Assembly (NCBI RefSeq): GCF_012911565.1
Contig: NZ_JAAMPU010000099.1
Coordinates: forward strand, 1-64,000
From: Flavobacterium silvaticum
GTDB lineage: Bacteria; Bacteroidota; Bacteroidia; Flavobacteriales; Flavobacteriaceae
Reading direction: 5' to 3'
Length of the DNA stretch: 64,000 nt
Both the position numbers and the translations under genes were made by a program. The notes beneath the pieces are model-generated. The model did no database searches. It was not told the origin of the DNA and saw only the letters and a list, made by a program, of their open reading frames with translations. Of the stretch, positions 42,823 to 52,116 are shown one piece after another (positions within the stretch are counted from its first letter, which is position 1; every line of letters begins with the position of its first letter).

Positions 42823-44390
42823 ATGATCAACAGCGTTTTTTTAAGTCCGTCCTGCATGCATTTCCAAAACATATTGTAGAACGATTTGTCCTTTTCGCGA
42901 ACCACCGAAACATCGGCGTGTTTTAATTGCTCCTTCGAATCGTTTTTGACTAACAGGTTGGCGACGGCAGTCAGCACTTTGTTTTTCTTTTTGGGATCAT
43001 CTTTTTTGAAAGCCTTGAACTTGAGATCGTCATATTCCACAGCGAATTTTCCGTGTGCGCCGTCATCATTGCCTGAATAATCAAAAATGACTTTATCCAG
43101 ATCGCCGCTTCCTTCAAAATTAAGGTAAGGCTTCATGAATTGTTGCAATCTTTCTACAGGGAATTTCGTAATACTGCCACGGATACGGAAACCATCGGTT
43201 TTGTCAAGCGTATTGAACGACCACGCGACAACAAGAGGGGAAACGTCCATGAATTTAGCATTGATGGAAATATTGACTGCTGGCAGTTTGCTTTGTCCGA
43301 AACCGCTGCGTAGGTTCGTCGCACGCAAATTGAATGGACTGAACCTGAGTTTTCCCGGGCCGCGTTCCGAAATTTTTTCTTCGTATTCCAAAGTCGAATT
43401 GACTAGCCTGAGTTCTTTGAGGTCCAAATCGAATTTGAGTTCGCGCAACAATTGGCTGTATAATTTCTTTTTACGCAAATCGTCGGTAATGGTTTTGTTG
43501 CGGTAGATATTGGCGTTGGCACGATCAATAACCAAAGATTTTCCAATGACGGACAATCTTTCGTTTTTCCCGAATTTCCAATCAAGCCCATTCAGCGTCA
43601 CTCTTTTTGCCTTGATGTTGTACAGGTCACGCTCGGTTTTGAGGTTGTGGTCAAATGTGGTTCTGTCCGCATCGCATAAAAATTCAAAATCATCGGCCAT
43701 GAAATTTTCGTTCGTGCAGGCGATGGTGCCTGTGGAAATATTATAAAATCCTTTGGTTTTGTAGTATAGTTTGCCAATCGTGATTGCGTAATCTTCGAAC
43801 TTGAATGGAATTTTTTTCTTCATCTGGACAGAATCGACAATAATTCCGTCAATGGAAACAGAAACATCCTCGGCTTTCAAAACCGTTTTATCATTTCTGA
43901 GGTCAATCATTTTTATATTGGCATTTTTGACGATCAGTTCAGATACTGCCACGACTTTGTCAAACGGCTTCACGACATCGTCACTTAGATTCCGTGGTTT
44001 TTTGGGTTGACTTTTCTGGCCCTTGTATAATGTAACTTCAGGTTTGATTACGGTGAGGCTTCCGGCTTTTATGCGGTCGCGGAACAAAACATCTGTAATG
44101 CTGAAATTGTCCAGTGAGACCGATTGGATTTTTGCAAAAACACCGGCCGTGTTTTCTTTATCGGTCAATGCTTCTTTTGGGATAAGGATGATATCCTTGA
44201 TGCCGATGCTTCGTCTCCAAACCGATAAATCCAGCTTCTTGTAGGTAATGGAATAGCCGGATTTATTCTTTTCGCTAATCAGTTGCGGAAGTTTTTCATT
44301 GAGCCACCAATTCGTCAATAGCTGGATTACACCAACAATAACTAGGGTGATTATAACAACATACAATGCAATTTTTACTTTACGGGACAT
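42819..44390 (-). CDS. AsmA/DUF748-like protein
   Basis: A 523-residue protein with one N-terminal membrane helix (KVKIALYVVIITLVIVGVIQLL) and a long beta-rich periplasmic part typical of AsmA/DUF748 proteins, which are thought to help move lipids between membranes. Repeated strands such as YKKLDLSVWRRSIGIKDIIL and VKNANIKMIDLRNDKTVLKA fit the bridge-like fold. A longer frame begins at 44426, but the ATG at 44390 is preferred because a -7-like box (TATCTTTA, 44405-44412) lies between the two. The 56-residue protein overlaps its stop. Confidence 0.75.
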   Translation of the reverse strand: MSRKVKIALYVVIITLVIVGVIQLLTNWWLNEKLPQLISEKNKSGYSITYKKLDLSVWRRSIGIKDIILIPKEALTDKENTAGVFAKIQSVSLDNFSITDVLFRDRIKAGSLTVIKPEVTLYKGQKSQPKKPRNLSDDVVKPFDKVVAVSELIVKNANIKMIDLRNDKTVLKAEDVSVSIDGIIVDSVQMKKKIPFKFEDYAITIGKLYYKTKGFYNISTGTIACTNENFMADDFEFLCDADRTTFDHNLKTERDLYNIKAKRVTLNGLDWKFGKNERLSVIGKSLVIDRANANIYRNKTITDDLRKKKLYSQLLRELKFDLDLKELRLVNSTLEYEEKISERGPGKLRFSPFNLRATNLRSGFGQSKLPAVNISINAKFMDVSPLVVAWSFNTLDKTDGFRIRGSITKFPVERLQQFMKPYLNFEGSGDLDKVIFDYSGNDDGAHGKFAVEYDDLKFKAFKKDDPKKKNKVLTAVANLLVKNDSKEQLKHADVSVVREKDKSFYNMFWKCMQDGLKKTLLII

Positions 44391-44404
44391 TAGATGCTTT
44401 TTTC

Positions 44405-44412
44405 TAAAGATA
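44405..44412 (-). promoter_or_regulatory. -7-like element TATCTTTA
   Basis: One mismatch to TAnnTTTG on the minus strand, 14 bases upstream of the ATG at 44390. Confidence 0.4.
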
Positions 44413-44555
44413 AGTATAGTTTTCAAAATTAATTGTAAGATTTTATCATCATTATTTGCTTAAAAAGTGCATTTTGTCGATAAAAAAATATATTTCATCT
44501 ATTATGTTAAATAACAAAATAAATTCATTACTTATTAATTAAAAACCTACTGATT

Positions 44556-45491
44556 ATGAAACAAATTTATGCCCCTACTTTTGTTTTGGTAATGCTTTGG
44601 TTTTCTGCTGCTGTGTGTCAGCGTGGAGACAGAGTATTGATTTGTCATGTGCCTCCGGGAAATCCATCTGGTGCCTATACAACTTCTTTAACCCCTTTTC
44701 AGCTTACCCTTCATACCGGAGTGCTGCATCACGATTTCCCGGGTGATTGTTGGCAAGGGTGTACGGCGTCTGAGGTCGTATCGTTTACACAGGGCTTGCA
44801 GAGTAACGGGACGCCCGTGGCTGTAAGCAGGTCGAATCCTGACAAGGCACTCGGTTCGCCAGATAGTGTAAATGAGGTCGGCGGATTCTACTCCTTAGGC
44901 TTCGGTGGATCGATCATATTGAAAATGGACGGCGGCATTTTGAACAGGCCTGGCAATGACCTTCTTATTTCGGAAACGTCATACCATCAGCCGTCATGTG
45001 AATCCTATCCGGAAAAGGCGGAAGTTTTTGTTTCGGAAGATAATGTTTCATGGACTTCATTAGGTGTAATCTGTCAGGATGCCGAAGTTGATATTGCCCC
45101 GCTTGACTGGATTTTGTATGTAAAAATTGTAGATGTTTCCGATGCGTCATCGTTTTCCGGAGTGGTCGATGGTTTTGATGTAGATGGCATACAATGTTTG
45201 AATGCGCCGCAACAAAGACAAATGGCAATTGAAGAAAATCCGCAGTTCAGTCTGTTTCCCAATCCTGCAAAGGAAATGCTGAATATACGTTATTCGGGTT
45301 TTATGGATGATGATGTAATCCAGATTGAAGTGCTTGACCTTAACGGGCGCAGTGAATTAAAGACCGAAGCCAAAGTCCATGATAAAGAAGGAGTCGTCCA
45401 GGTTTCAGCTTCAGCAATAAAGCCCGGTTCTCATATTCTCAGCATTATTGCAAGCAGCGGAAAGCAAGTGATACGGTTTGAAAAAAGATGA
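44556..45491 (+). CDS. T9SS-exported protein of unknown function
   Basis: A 311-residue secreted protein: signal peptide (MKQIYAPTFVLVMLWFSAAVCQ), then LICHVPPGNPSGAYTTSLTPFQLTLHTGVLHHDFPGDCWQG, a cysteine-containing CHxPPGNP motif seen in some surface proteins. A jelly-roll-like part (KAEVFVSEDNVSWTSLGVICQD) follows, and the tail is a type A sorting domain (SLFPNPAKEMLNIRYSG, KPGSHILSIIASSG). Ligand and role unknown. A near-perfect terminator follows. Confidence 0.82.
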   Translation: MKQIYAPTFVLVMLWFSAAVCQRGDRVLICHVPPGNPSGAYTTSLTPFQLTLHTGVLHHDFPGDCWQGCTASEVVSFTQGLQSNGTPVAVSRSNPDKALGSPDSVNEVGGFYSLGFGGSIILKMDGGILNRPGNDLLISETSYHQPSCESYPEKAEVFVSEDNVSWTSLGVICQDAEVDIAPLDWILYVKIVDVSDASSFSGVVDGFDVDGIQCLNAPQQRQMAIEENPQFSLFPNPAKEMLNIRYSGFMDDDVIQIEVLDLNGRSELKTEAKVHDKEGVVQVSASAIKPGSHILSIIASSGKQVIRFEKR

Positions 45492-45511
45492 TGAGAAACA
45501 GACATAAAAAT

Positions 45512-45542
45512 AAAAGCCCCAATCATTGATTGGGGCTTTTTT
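45512..45542 (+). terminator. Intrinsic terminator
   Basis: AAAAGCCCCAATCA and TGATTGGGGCTTTT make a 14-bp stem with a one-base formal centre (so in practice a 3-5 base loop), then TT. It stands between the T9SS gene and the convergent tRNA-Phe. Confidence 0.9.
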
Positions 45543-45543
45543 G

Positions 45544-45616
45544 TGGTATCTCCAGGAATCGAACCAGGGACACATGGATTTTCAGTCCATTGCTCTACCA
45601 ACTGAGCTAAGATACC
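45544..45616 (-). tRNA. tRNA-Phe (GAA)
   Basis: A 73-base tRNA without encoded CCA. On the minus strand it runs from GGTATCTTAGCTCAGTTGG to the matching GATACC plus discriminator A. The anticodon stem ATGGA/TCCAT encloses loop CTGAAAA, anticodon GAA. The T-loop is GGTTCGATTCC. Confidence 0.96.
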
Positions 45617-45712
45617 GTTGCTGATGCGGGTGCAAATATAGAATGATTTTTAATGTATGCAAAACAAAAGCGCAAAAAATATGGACGTATTTTAGCGGGC
45701 AAATTTGACGAT

Positions 45713-46444
45713 ATGTTACTGGTAATCGATATTGGAAATACGCGTATCAAAGCGGCTGTTTTTGAGGATGATAGACTTATTGAAAATTTTGTCTCGTCAG
45801 CTGATTCAATCGTCGGATTGATAAAAAAATGGCTGGAAATATATCCGGAGATTAAAAAAATCATCACGGCATCTGTCGGAAATCCGGAATTGGAAGGTCA
45901 GATTGCATTTGCAAATATTTCTTTATATCGTTTTGGCCCCGATTCGAATTATCCAATCAAAAATGCCTACTCAACACCAAAGACAGTTGGGATTGACCGG
46001 CTGATCCTGGCTTCTGGCAGTGTTTTGTCTCATCCCAAAAAAAACAGGCTTGTCATTGATGCCGGAACCTGTATTACCTATGATTTTGTAGATGAGTCCG
46101 ATGTGTATCACGGAGGCGCCATTTCTCCCGGAATCGGGTTGCGGTATAGATCTTTGAATCAGTATACGGCGAGGCTTCCGTTGCTCGAAAAAGAAATGCC
46201 TGTTGATTTTATCGGTGATTCCACGTCGGCTTCGATTCATTCCGGCGTGGTTCAGGGAGTGCTCAATGAGATTGACGGTTTCATTGATCTGTACCGCGCC
46301 CGCTATTCAAACTTTATCATAATTTTAACTGGGGGCGACACCTTATTTTTGGCTAACCGATTAAAAAATACCATATTTGCCAATCCAAATTTTCTGCTTG
46401 AAAGTTTGAACCAAACATATCAATTCGTGCTTAATGATGAATAA
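45713..46444 (+). CDS. coaX: Type III pantothenate kinase
   Basis: A 243-residue enzyme of the ASKHA fold: MLLVIDIGNTRIKAAVFEDD (phosphate-1), VGIDRLILA, IDAGTCITYDF (phosphate-2) and GGAISPGIGLRYRSLNQYTARLP, with FIIILTGGD near the C-terminus. It phosphorylates pantothenate, the first step to coenzyme A. A longer frame opens at 45653, but family members start at the M of MLLVIDIGNT, so 45713 is preferred. The next gene overlaps its end by 11 bp. Confidence 0.94.
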   Translation: MLLVIDIGNTRIKAAVFEDDRLIENFVSSADSIVGLIKKWLEIYPEIKKIITASVGNPELEGQIAFANISLYRFGPDSNYPIKNAYSTPKTVGIDRLILASGSVLSHPKKNRLVIDAGTCITYDFVDESDVYHGGAISPGIGLRYRSLNQYTARLPLLEKEMPVDFIGDSTSASIHSGVVQGVLNEIDGFIDLYRARYSNFIIILTGGDTLFLANRLKNTIFANPNFLLESLNQTYQFVLNDE

Positions 46445-47687
46445 ATTCCTGGCAGGCGTTTGCTTGCTTATCTCTGCATTTGCGATGGCACAGCAAAGCA
46501 GCTATTCCCCATACTCTTATTACGGTTTAGGTGAACAGCGGTTTAAAGGTACGGCCGAATACCGCGCCATGGGAGGCATTTCCTTTTTTGCCGACAGTAT
46601 CCACGTAAATCTTCAGAATCCCGCAGCTTTTTCGGCATTGAAACTTACGACTTTCTCTGTTGGCGGAACTACATCCTTTGCCGATTTGTCTACAGAAGAT
46701 ATGTCGCAAAAAGCCAAGCGTACAACACTTGATTATCTTGCTGTAGGATTGCCGTTCAAGAAAGGTGGGGCCGTTTTCGGACTGATGCCATATGCTTCTA
46801 CCGGATATAACCTGGTGAATTACTCCGCGATGCCTTCCGGAGATTCTACCAGGACTTATTATGAAGGAAAAGGTGGCATCAATAGAGTATTTGCAGGTGC
46901 TGGATATGAAATAACAAAAAATTTCCGGTTTGGGTTGAGTTTCAACTATAATTTCGGTACGGTAGATACAGAGTCGCGTGAATATATTTACGGTGTACAA
47001 TACGGGACAAGGGAAAGTACCAGTTCAAGATTGAGCGGCTTCAGTATGGATGCGGGAATTACATACGAAGGGAAAATTGGCAAAAAACTGCGTGTCTACG
47101 GCGGTTTGACATATACGCCGGAAACAAAAATGACCGTAAAGAATCAAAGATACATCTCGCTCATCGAAGAATCGAACGGAGGTTATTCCACTATTCAGAT
47201 CGATACGGCCAACGTTGCGAACATAAAGGTCAAAATGCCATCGGCTTTCAGTGTCGGCGGAGGTATAGGCAAGCCGAGGAAATGGCTGGTCGGAGCCGAG
47301 GTGACGTTCCGGAATACAGCCGGACAGCAAAGCCGTTTTGGAAGTTACGGAAACGTGCAATTTGAAAATGCAATAAAGTACGGAATCGGGGGTTATTATA
47401 TCCCGAACTACAATTCGTTCACAAGCTACCTGAGCCGCATCACGTACCGCGCAGGTGCCAAGTATGAAAAAACAGGTCTTATGCTGAATTCAAAATCAAT
47501 TGAAGATGCAAGCGGAACAGTTGGCTTAGGGTTTCCTGTTCCCGGACTGTTCTCAAACATCAACCTTGGCGTGGAATACGGAAAAAGAGGAACGGTTTAC
47601 AGTGGACTTGTCCAGGAACAGTATGTGAACGTTTCCATCGGATTGTCTTTCAACGACCGTTGGTTCCTGAGACGCAAATACGAATAA
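46434..47687 (+). CDS. Outer-membrane beta-barrel protein
   Basis: A 417-residue exported protein (signal peptide MMNKFLAGVCLLISAFAMAQ, or one residue shorter). Short alternating strands through the sequence (FRFGLSFNYNFGTVDTESREY, LRVYGGLTYTPETKMTVKN) and the C-terminal NVSIGLSFNDRWFLRRKYE fit an outer-membrane barrel, resembling flavobacterial FadL/PorV-like proteins. No specific substrate is evident. It overlaps coaX by 11 bp and precedes a TPR protein and lptC in one operon. Confidence 0.82.
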   Translation: MMNKFLAGVCLLISAFAMAQQSSYSPYSYYGLGEQRFKGTAEYRAMGGISFFADSIHVNLQNPAAFSALKLTTFSVGGTTSFADLSTEDMSQKAKRTTLDYLAVGLPFKKGGAVFGLMPYASTGYNLVNYSAMPSGDSTRTYYEGKGGINRVFAGAGYEITKNFRFGLSFNYNFGTVDTESREYIYGVQYGTRESTSSRLSGFSMDAGITYEGKIGKKLRVYGGLTYTPETKMTVKNQRYISLIEESNGGYSTIQIDTANVANIKVKMPSAFSVGGGIGKPRKWLVGAEVTFRNTAGQQSRFGSYGNVQFENAIKYGIGGYYIPNYNSFTSYLSRITYRAGAKYEKTGLMLNSKSIEDASGTVGLGFPVPGLFSNINLGVEYGKRGTVYSGLVQEQYVNVSIGLSFNDRWFLRRKYE

Positions 47688-47702
47688 TTAACTTTTTATA
47701 CT

Positions 47703-49004
47703 ATGCCGCTACCCGTGAAAAAACAGTTTTCCTTATTACTACTGATGCTTCTTACGGGAGCAATCTACGCTCAAAAATCAGTCGATCCGTGCCAGAAAAA
47801 AGTTGTGGCGCTCGATAGTATTTTTCGTCTGTCGGAATACGAAACAGCGCTGTCGCTATTCGACGATTTACGCAAAAACTGCAACTCCCAACGCGAGTCT
47901 TTCCAATATCAGGGAGTCGATTTGCTCAAATATAGGATCAGTACCCAAAAGGAACCTGCTGCTCGCGAAAAAAGCATCCGGGATTTACTGGCTTATTACG
48001 ACGAATATGCAAAAGTAGTTCCTTCAAAAGCCAAATCCGTAGGCGTTAAAAAGGCTATGGTTCTTAGTGACTATGAAATCGGCACTCCGGATGAAATCTA
48101 TGCAATGCTTGACAAATCGTTCATAACGGACCGCGATTCTTTTGATGATCCAAAAGCTATCATGCAGTATTTCAAGCTGTATTACGACAAATTTAAAAAA
48201 GGGGACAAAGACATAACGGTTGTTTCATTATTTTCAAAACAGGACGATATAGATCAGCTTATTGCATCCAAAATTTCAAAACTGAACGATAAAGAAGCGC
48301 GTCCGTTTAACCAGGTCTCAAAATCCATAGGAAATCTCGTAAAGAAAGAGGCCGATTGCAAAAGCCTTTCCTCTTATTACAATACGTCATTTGAGCAAAA
48401 AAAGACCGATACCTTGTGGTTGCAGGTTGCTTCAGAACGATTGCTTGCAAGTTCCTGCACGGCAGATCCCGTATTCCTTTCAATCGCCCAGCAATCTTTT
48501 AAATTAAAGCCGACTTCAAAAACCGCTTTCGGATTGGGAATCGCCTATCAGCGTCAGGGAAAGATTGATGAATCTGCCAGGTATTTTGAACAATCTGCCG
48601 AACTTGAATCCAAACCGCTCGAAAAAGCCAACCGATATTTCATCCTCGCTTCTTCCATATACAGAAATAGGGACAATGCAAAAGCCAAGGCATCGGCATT
48701 GAAAGCGTTGCAATTTGATCCGGCCATGGGCAAAGCGTGGCTGCTCCTTGCCCAAATGTATGCAAGTGGGAGTAAAGGCTGTACGAATTCCGGATTCGAG
48801 AAAAGAGCGCTCAATCTGCTGGCATCAGAAACGGCTTTGAAGGCGGGTGTCGCCAATCCTAAAATGAAGAATACGGCAGAGGATGCTTCTAAAAAATATC
48901 TTGCAGATGCTCCGACTTCACAGGAAATCAAAGAGGCAGGAATGGCAGGAAAAACCATTACTTTTGGATGTTGGATCAATGAAAAAGTCAACATTCCAAA
49001 ATGA
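47703..49004 (+). CDS. TPR-repeat exported protein
   Basis: A 433-residue protein with a signal peptide (MPLPVKKQFSLLLLMLLTGAIYAQ). Tetratricopeptide-like repeats are clearest in the C-terminal half (TAFGLGIAYQRQGKIDESARYFEQSAEL; YRNRDNAKAKASALKALQFDPAMGKAWLLLAQMYA). It should be a periplasmic scaffold. The position between an outer-membrane barrel and lptC suggests a role in envelope biogenesis, which is inference. Seven bases separate it from lptC. Confidence 0.85.
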   Translation: MPLPVKKQFSLLLLMLLTGAIYAQKSVDPCQKKVVALDSIFRLSEYETALSLFDDLRKNCNSQRESFQYQGVDLLKYRISTQKEPAAREKSIRDLLAYYDEYAKVVPSKAKSVGVKKAMVLSDYEIGTPDEIYAMLDKSFITDRDSFDDPKAIMQYFKLYYDKFKKGDKDITVVSLFSKQDDIDQLIASKISKLNDKEARPFNQVSKSIGNLVKKEADCKSLSSYYNTSFEQKKTDTLWLQVASERLLASSCTADPVFLSIAQQSFKLKPTSKTAFGLGIAYQRQGKIDESARYFEQSAELESKPLEKANRYFILASSIYRNRDNAKAKASALKALQFDPAMGKAWLLLAQMYASGSKGCTNSGFEKRALNLLASETALKAGVANPKMKNTAEDASKKYLADAPTSQEIKEAGMAGKTITFGCWINEKVNIPK

Positions 49005-49011
49005 TAACCCA

Positions 49012-49572
49012 ATGTCAGGAATGATAAAGACCGTATTTACCATAACCTCGGTATTTTTACTCATGGTTTTGTCCATGTCCTGCGAAAGCAATTTCAAGGA
49101 GGTACAGCGTTTGGGTTTCTCAGAATTCACTCCGAGTTTCCAGGCCGAGGATTTTGATTTGAAGTATACAGATTCGGGTCGCATAACCTCGATACTCAAA
49201 AGTCCGCAGATGCTGGATTTTTCTTCAGTCAAATATCCGTTCATAGAATTTCCAAAAGGAGTCAATGTCACTTTTTTTGACAAAGCAGGAAAAAAGACCT
49301 ATGTCAAATCTGATTACGGTGTACAATATAAAGGTACAAGCATCATAGATTTACAGGGCAATGTACGTATCTGGACAGATGCCGGTCAGCTTCTCGAAAC
49401 CGAACAGCTATACTTTGACCAGAAAAACAACTGGTTCTTTACCGAGAAAAAATTTAAATTTACAGACCCGAAAGGCGTTTCGTTTGGAGAAGGCATAGAT
49501 TTCTCGCGCGATTTCAAGATCGTGAATTCCCAGCGAATCAATGGCGAGGTCGACAAATCGGGTGAAATGTAA
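49012..49572 (+). CDS. lptC: LPS export periplasmic protein LptC
   Basis: A 186-residue lipoprotein or single-pass protein: MSGMIKTVFTITSVFLLMVLSMSC (lipobox-like LSMSC), then LptC-fold strands (KSDYGVQYKGTSIIDLQGNVRIWTDAGQLLETEQLYFDQKNNWFFTEKKF). LptC carries lipopolysaccharide from the LptBFG transporter to LptA. A longer frame begins at 48883 inside the previous gene, but the ATG at 49012 gives a proper signal sequence. The downstream partner is a small membrane protein. Confidence 0.85.
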   Translation: MSGMIKTVFTITSVFLLMVLSMSCESNFKEVQRLGFSEFTPSFQAEDFDLKYTDSGRITSILKSPQMLDFSSVKYPFIEFPKGVNVTFFDKAGKKTYVKSDYGVQYKGTSIIDLQGNVRIWTDAGQLLETEQLYFDQKNNWFFTEKKFKFTDPKGVSFGEGIDFSRDFKIVNSQRINGEVDKSGEM

Positions 49573-49589
49573 TCCCGAAATCATTTGTT

Positions 49590-49790
49590 ATGAACTATCT
49601 TAAATATACCCAATACGTTTACCTGATTGCCTGTCTGTTCTTTATCTACGAGGGAATTACAAAATTTCAGGAAAGAAGTGAAGATTACTGGCTTTGGCTT
49701 ACCATAGCGGCTTTGTGTTTCTTTATGTTCCTTTTCCGCAGGCGCTTTGGTAAAAAATTCGAAAAACACGGCGATAAAAAGAAAGAATAG
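49590..49790 (+). CDS. Small membrane protein (66 residues)
   Basis: Two membrane segments (YLKYTQYVYLIACLFFIYEG; YWLWLTIAALCFFMFLFRR) joined by a short charged loop and ended by a strongly basic tail (RRRFGKKFEKHGDKKKE). It follows lptC by 17 bp and closes the operon before a terminator. The function is not known; small proteins of this type recur in this position in flavobacteria, from memory. Confidence 0.75.
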   Translation: MNYLKYTQYVYLIACLFFIYEGITKFQERSEDYWLWLTIAALCFFMFLFRRRFGKKFEKHGDKKKE

Positions 49791-49811
49791 GCTTTCATTT
49801 TTATAGATTTC

Positions 49812-49838
49812 AAAGGGCATTTCGACGCCCTTTTTTTT
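49812..49838 (+). terminator. Intrinsic terminator of the coaX-lptC operon
   Basis: AAAGGGC (49812-49818) pairs with GCCCTTT (49827-49833), then a run of Ts. Confidence 0.85.
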
Positions 49839-49934
49839 GTATCCTCAATTTTAGGCGAAATTATTTACTGCGGCTATGGTTATTACACAGATAATTGTAT
49901 TTTCGCAGACTGAATTAAAAACCAACAATATAAA

Positions 49935-52034
49935 ATGGCAGTTTTATCTAAGATTCGGCAGCGTTCCTTGCTGTTGATACTTGTAATCGGATTCTGTTTG
50001 CTGGCGTTCGTCATTCAAGACCTTGTTACGGGCAAGAATGGTATAACGACTTCAAAAGACGTAGGAAGCATTAATGGAAAAGATATCACCTTTGAAGATT
50101 TTCGTCTAAAGGTCGGTAACATGGAAAAAAGCGGGCAGGGAATGACCTCGACCCAGGCTTCAAATCGTGTTTGGGAACAAGAAGTGGCTGTAACGCTGCT
50201 TGGCGACGAATTCGAGAAACTAGGTTTGCGTGTTGGTGAGCAGAATATTCTTGAATCTTTCAAAAACGACCAGAATTTCGCACAGAACCCCATGTTCAAA
50301 AACGAAAAAGGTGAATTCGACATGGAAAAAGTGCGCGAGTTTGCCAAGACAGGTGCCGAACAAAAGCAATTCATAGAAGAAAAGGAAAAAGATGCTGCGC
50401 TGAATGCAAAGTATGTTGTCTATAACTCACTTATCCGCGGTGGTCTGTATGCTACGGATCTCGAAGGTAAATTCAAATACGAAGCAGAAACTACAAAAGC
50501 TACTTTCGATTATGTTCCGGTGCTTTTCTCATCGATTAAAGACAGTGATGTCAAGGTTACAGATGCCGAATTGACCGAATACATGAAAAAGAACGAGAAG
50601 AAATATAAAGCAGACGAGAACCGCGAGCTTGAATACATTCTTGTCCCTGAAAAACCGTCTGCTGCAGACGAAGCGGAGGTTAAAAAGAAAGTAAACGACC
50701 TTTTGAACGGAGGTGTCGTTTACAATGAGGAGACGAAGCTCAGCGATACGCTACCTTCTTTTCGTACTATTTCAGCATCACAGATTGGTGATTTCGTAAA
50801 CCGCAACTCAGATCAGCCTTATGATTCGACCTTTGTCGCTAAAAAAGACTTGCCAACCCAATATGCAGATGCATTGTTCAATTTGCCTGTGGGTGCTATT
50901 TACGGACCTTATGTTTTGGGCGATTATTACTGTGTAAGCCGTGGAATGGGGCGTGAAGCCGGTGCGAATGCCAAAGCGAGCCACATCCTTATTTCTTACG
51001 AAGGCACACAGGTTCCGAATAAACGTGAAAAGCGTACCAAAGAACAAGCAAAGGCCAAAGCGGAAGAATTGCTTGCCCAGGCTAAAGCGAATCCACAGAG
51101 TTTTATGATGCTTGCCCTTACGAATTCAGATGATTCATCTGCTCAGCAAGGTGGCGATTTGGGTTATTTCTCAAAAGGAAGAATGGTGAAGCCATTCAAC
51201 GATTTTGTTTTCAACAATCCAATCGGAACAATTGGTCTTGTTGAGACAGATTTTGGATACCACATCATCAATGTAACTGATAAGCAGGATGCCGTTAAAT
51301 TGGCAACCATCGCTCAAAAAATCGAGCCTTCAGAAGCTACTTCCGACGCTATTTACCAACAATCGGTAAAAGTGGAAATGGAAGCTAACGAGAAAGATTT
51401 CGCTTCTGTCGCCAAATCTGAAAAACTTGCCGTTGTTCCGGCCAAAGTAAAAGGAACCGATGAACTGATCGGAGCTTTGGGCAACCAACGCCAGATAGTA
51501 CTTTGGGCGTTTAATAAAGACACTGAGGTTGGAGACGTGAAACGTTTCGAAGTATCGAAAATCGGAAACGTAGTAGTCCGCTTGAAAAAAGTAAATCCGG
51601 AAGGGTTGCTTTCACTTGACGAAGCCCGTATTGCCGTTGAGCCAATCCTGAAGAACAAAAAGAAAGCAGACATGATCAAGGCTAAAATGACTGGTGCTTC
51701 TCTGGCTGCAATCGCCCAGGCAAACAAAGCTACGGTTCAAACGGCTACAGATTTGACCATTGAATCGTCAATGATCCCGAACGCAGGCCCGGAACCTGCA
51801 GTCGTTGCGGCTGCCGAAGTTACCGCAATAGGAAAAATTTCAAAACCTGTAGTTGGTAAATCAGGTGTTTACGTAGTCCAGCCAAAAGTTGTGACAAAAG
51901 CTCCGGCTTTGAAAATGCATACGGATTATGTGACTAAGCTTAAGCAGATGAACGGCCAACAAAGTTCAAGAGTGCTTCCGGCGCTTAAAAGCGAAGCAAA
52001 AATTGAAGACAACAGACTTAAGTTCAATATGTAA
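49935..52034 (+). CDS. PpiD/SurA-like peptidylprolyl isomerase
   Basis: A 699-residue protein anchored by one N-terminal helix (SLLLILVIGFCLLAFVIQDLV). A SurA-N-like chaperone domain (about 40-190: SINGKDITFEDFRLKVGNME; KYVVYNSLIRGGLYATDLEG) precedes a parvulin domain (about 345-455: ASHILISYEG, then SDDSSAQQGGDLGYFSKGRMVKPFND, GLVETDFGYHIINVTDK). It folds exported outer-membrane proteins in the periplasm. It has its own transcript, after the lptC-operon terminator. Length is normal for Bacteroidota PpiD. Confidence 0.92.
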   Translation: MAVLSKIRQRSLLLILVIGFCLLAFVIQDLVTGKNGITTSKDVGSINGKDITFEDFRLKVGNMEKSGQGMTSTQASNRVWEQEVAVTLLGDEFEKLGLRVGEQNILESFKNDQNFAQNPMFKNEKGEFDMEKVREFAKTGAEQKQFIEEKEKDAALNAKYVVYNSLIRGGLYATDLEGKFKYEAETTKATFDYVPVLFSSIKDSDVKVTDAELTEYMKKNEKKYKADENRELEYILVPEKPSAADEAEVKKKVNDLLNGGVVYNEETKLSDTLPSFRTISASQIGDFVNRNSDQPYDSTFVAKKDLPTQYADALFNLPVGAIYGPYVLGDYYCVSRGMGREAGANAKASHILISYEGTQVPNKREKRTKEQAKAKAEELLAQAKANPQSFMMLALTNSDDSSAQQGGDLGYFSKGRMVKPFNDFVFNNPIGTIGLVETDFGYHIINVTDKQDAVKLATIAQKIEPSEATSDAIYQQSVKVEMEANEKDFASVAKSEKLAVVPAKVKGTDELIGALGNQRQIVLWAFNKDTEVGDVKRFEVSKIGNVVVRLKKVNPEGLLSLDEARIAVEPILKNKKKADMIKAKMTGASLAAIAQANKATVQTATDLTIESSMIPNAGPEPAVVAAAEVTAIGKISKPVVGKSGVYVVQPKVVTKAPALKMHTDYVTKLKQMNGQQSSRVLPALKSEAKIEDNRLKFNM

Positions 52035-52056
52035 TTGAACTTCATGATAGAGAATT

Positions 52057-52085
52057 AAATCCCGGCATTGTCCGGGATTTTTCTT
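52057..52085 (+). terminator. Intrinsic terminator
   Basis: AAATCCCGG (52057-52065) pairs with CCGGGATTT (52072-52080), 6-base loop, then TTCTTTTT. Confidence 0.85.
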
Positions 52086-52094
52086 TTTGAAGCG

Positions 52095-52102
52095 TATCTT
52101 CG
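52095..52102 (+). promoter_or_regulatory. -7-like element TATCTTCG for methyltransferase
   Basis: One mismatch to TAnnTTTG, 14 bases upstream of the ATG at 52117 and downstream of an alternative ATG at 52087; it supports the shorter protein. Confidence 0.45.
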
Positions 52103-52116
52103 GGAAAATACTTTTT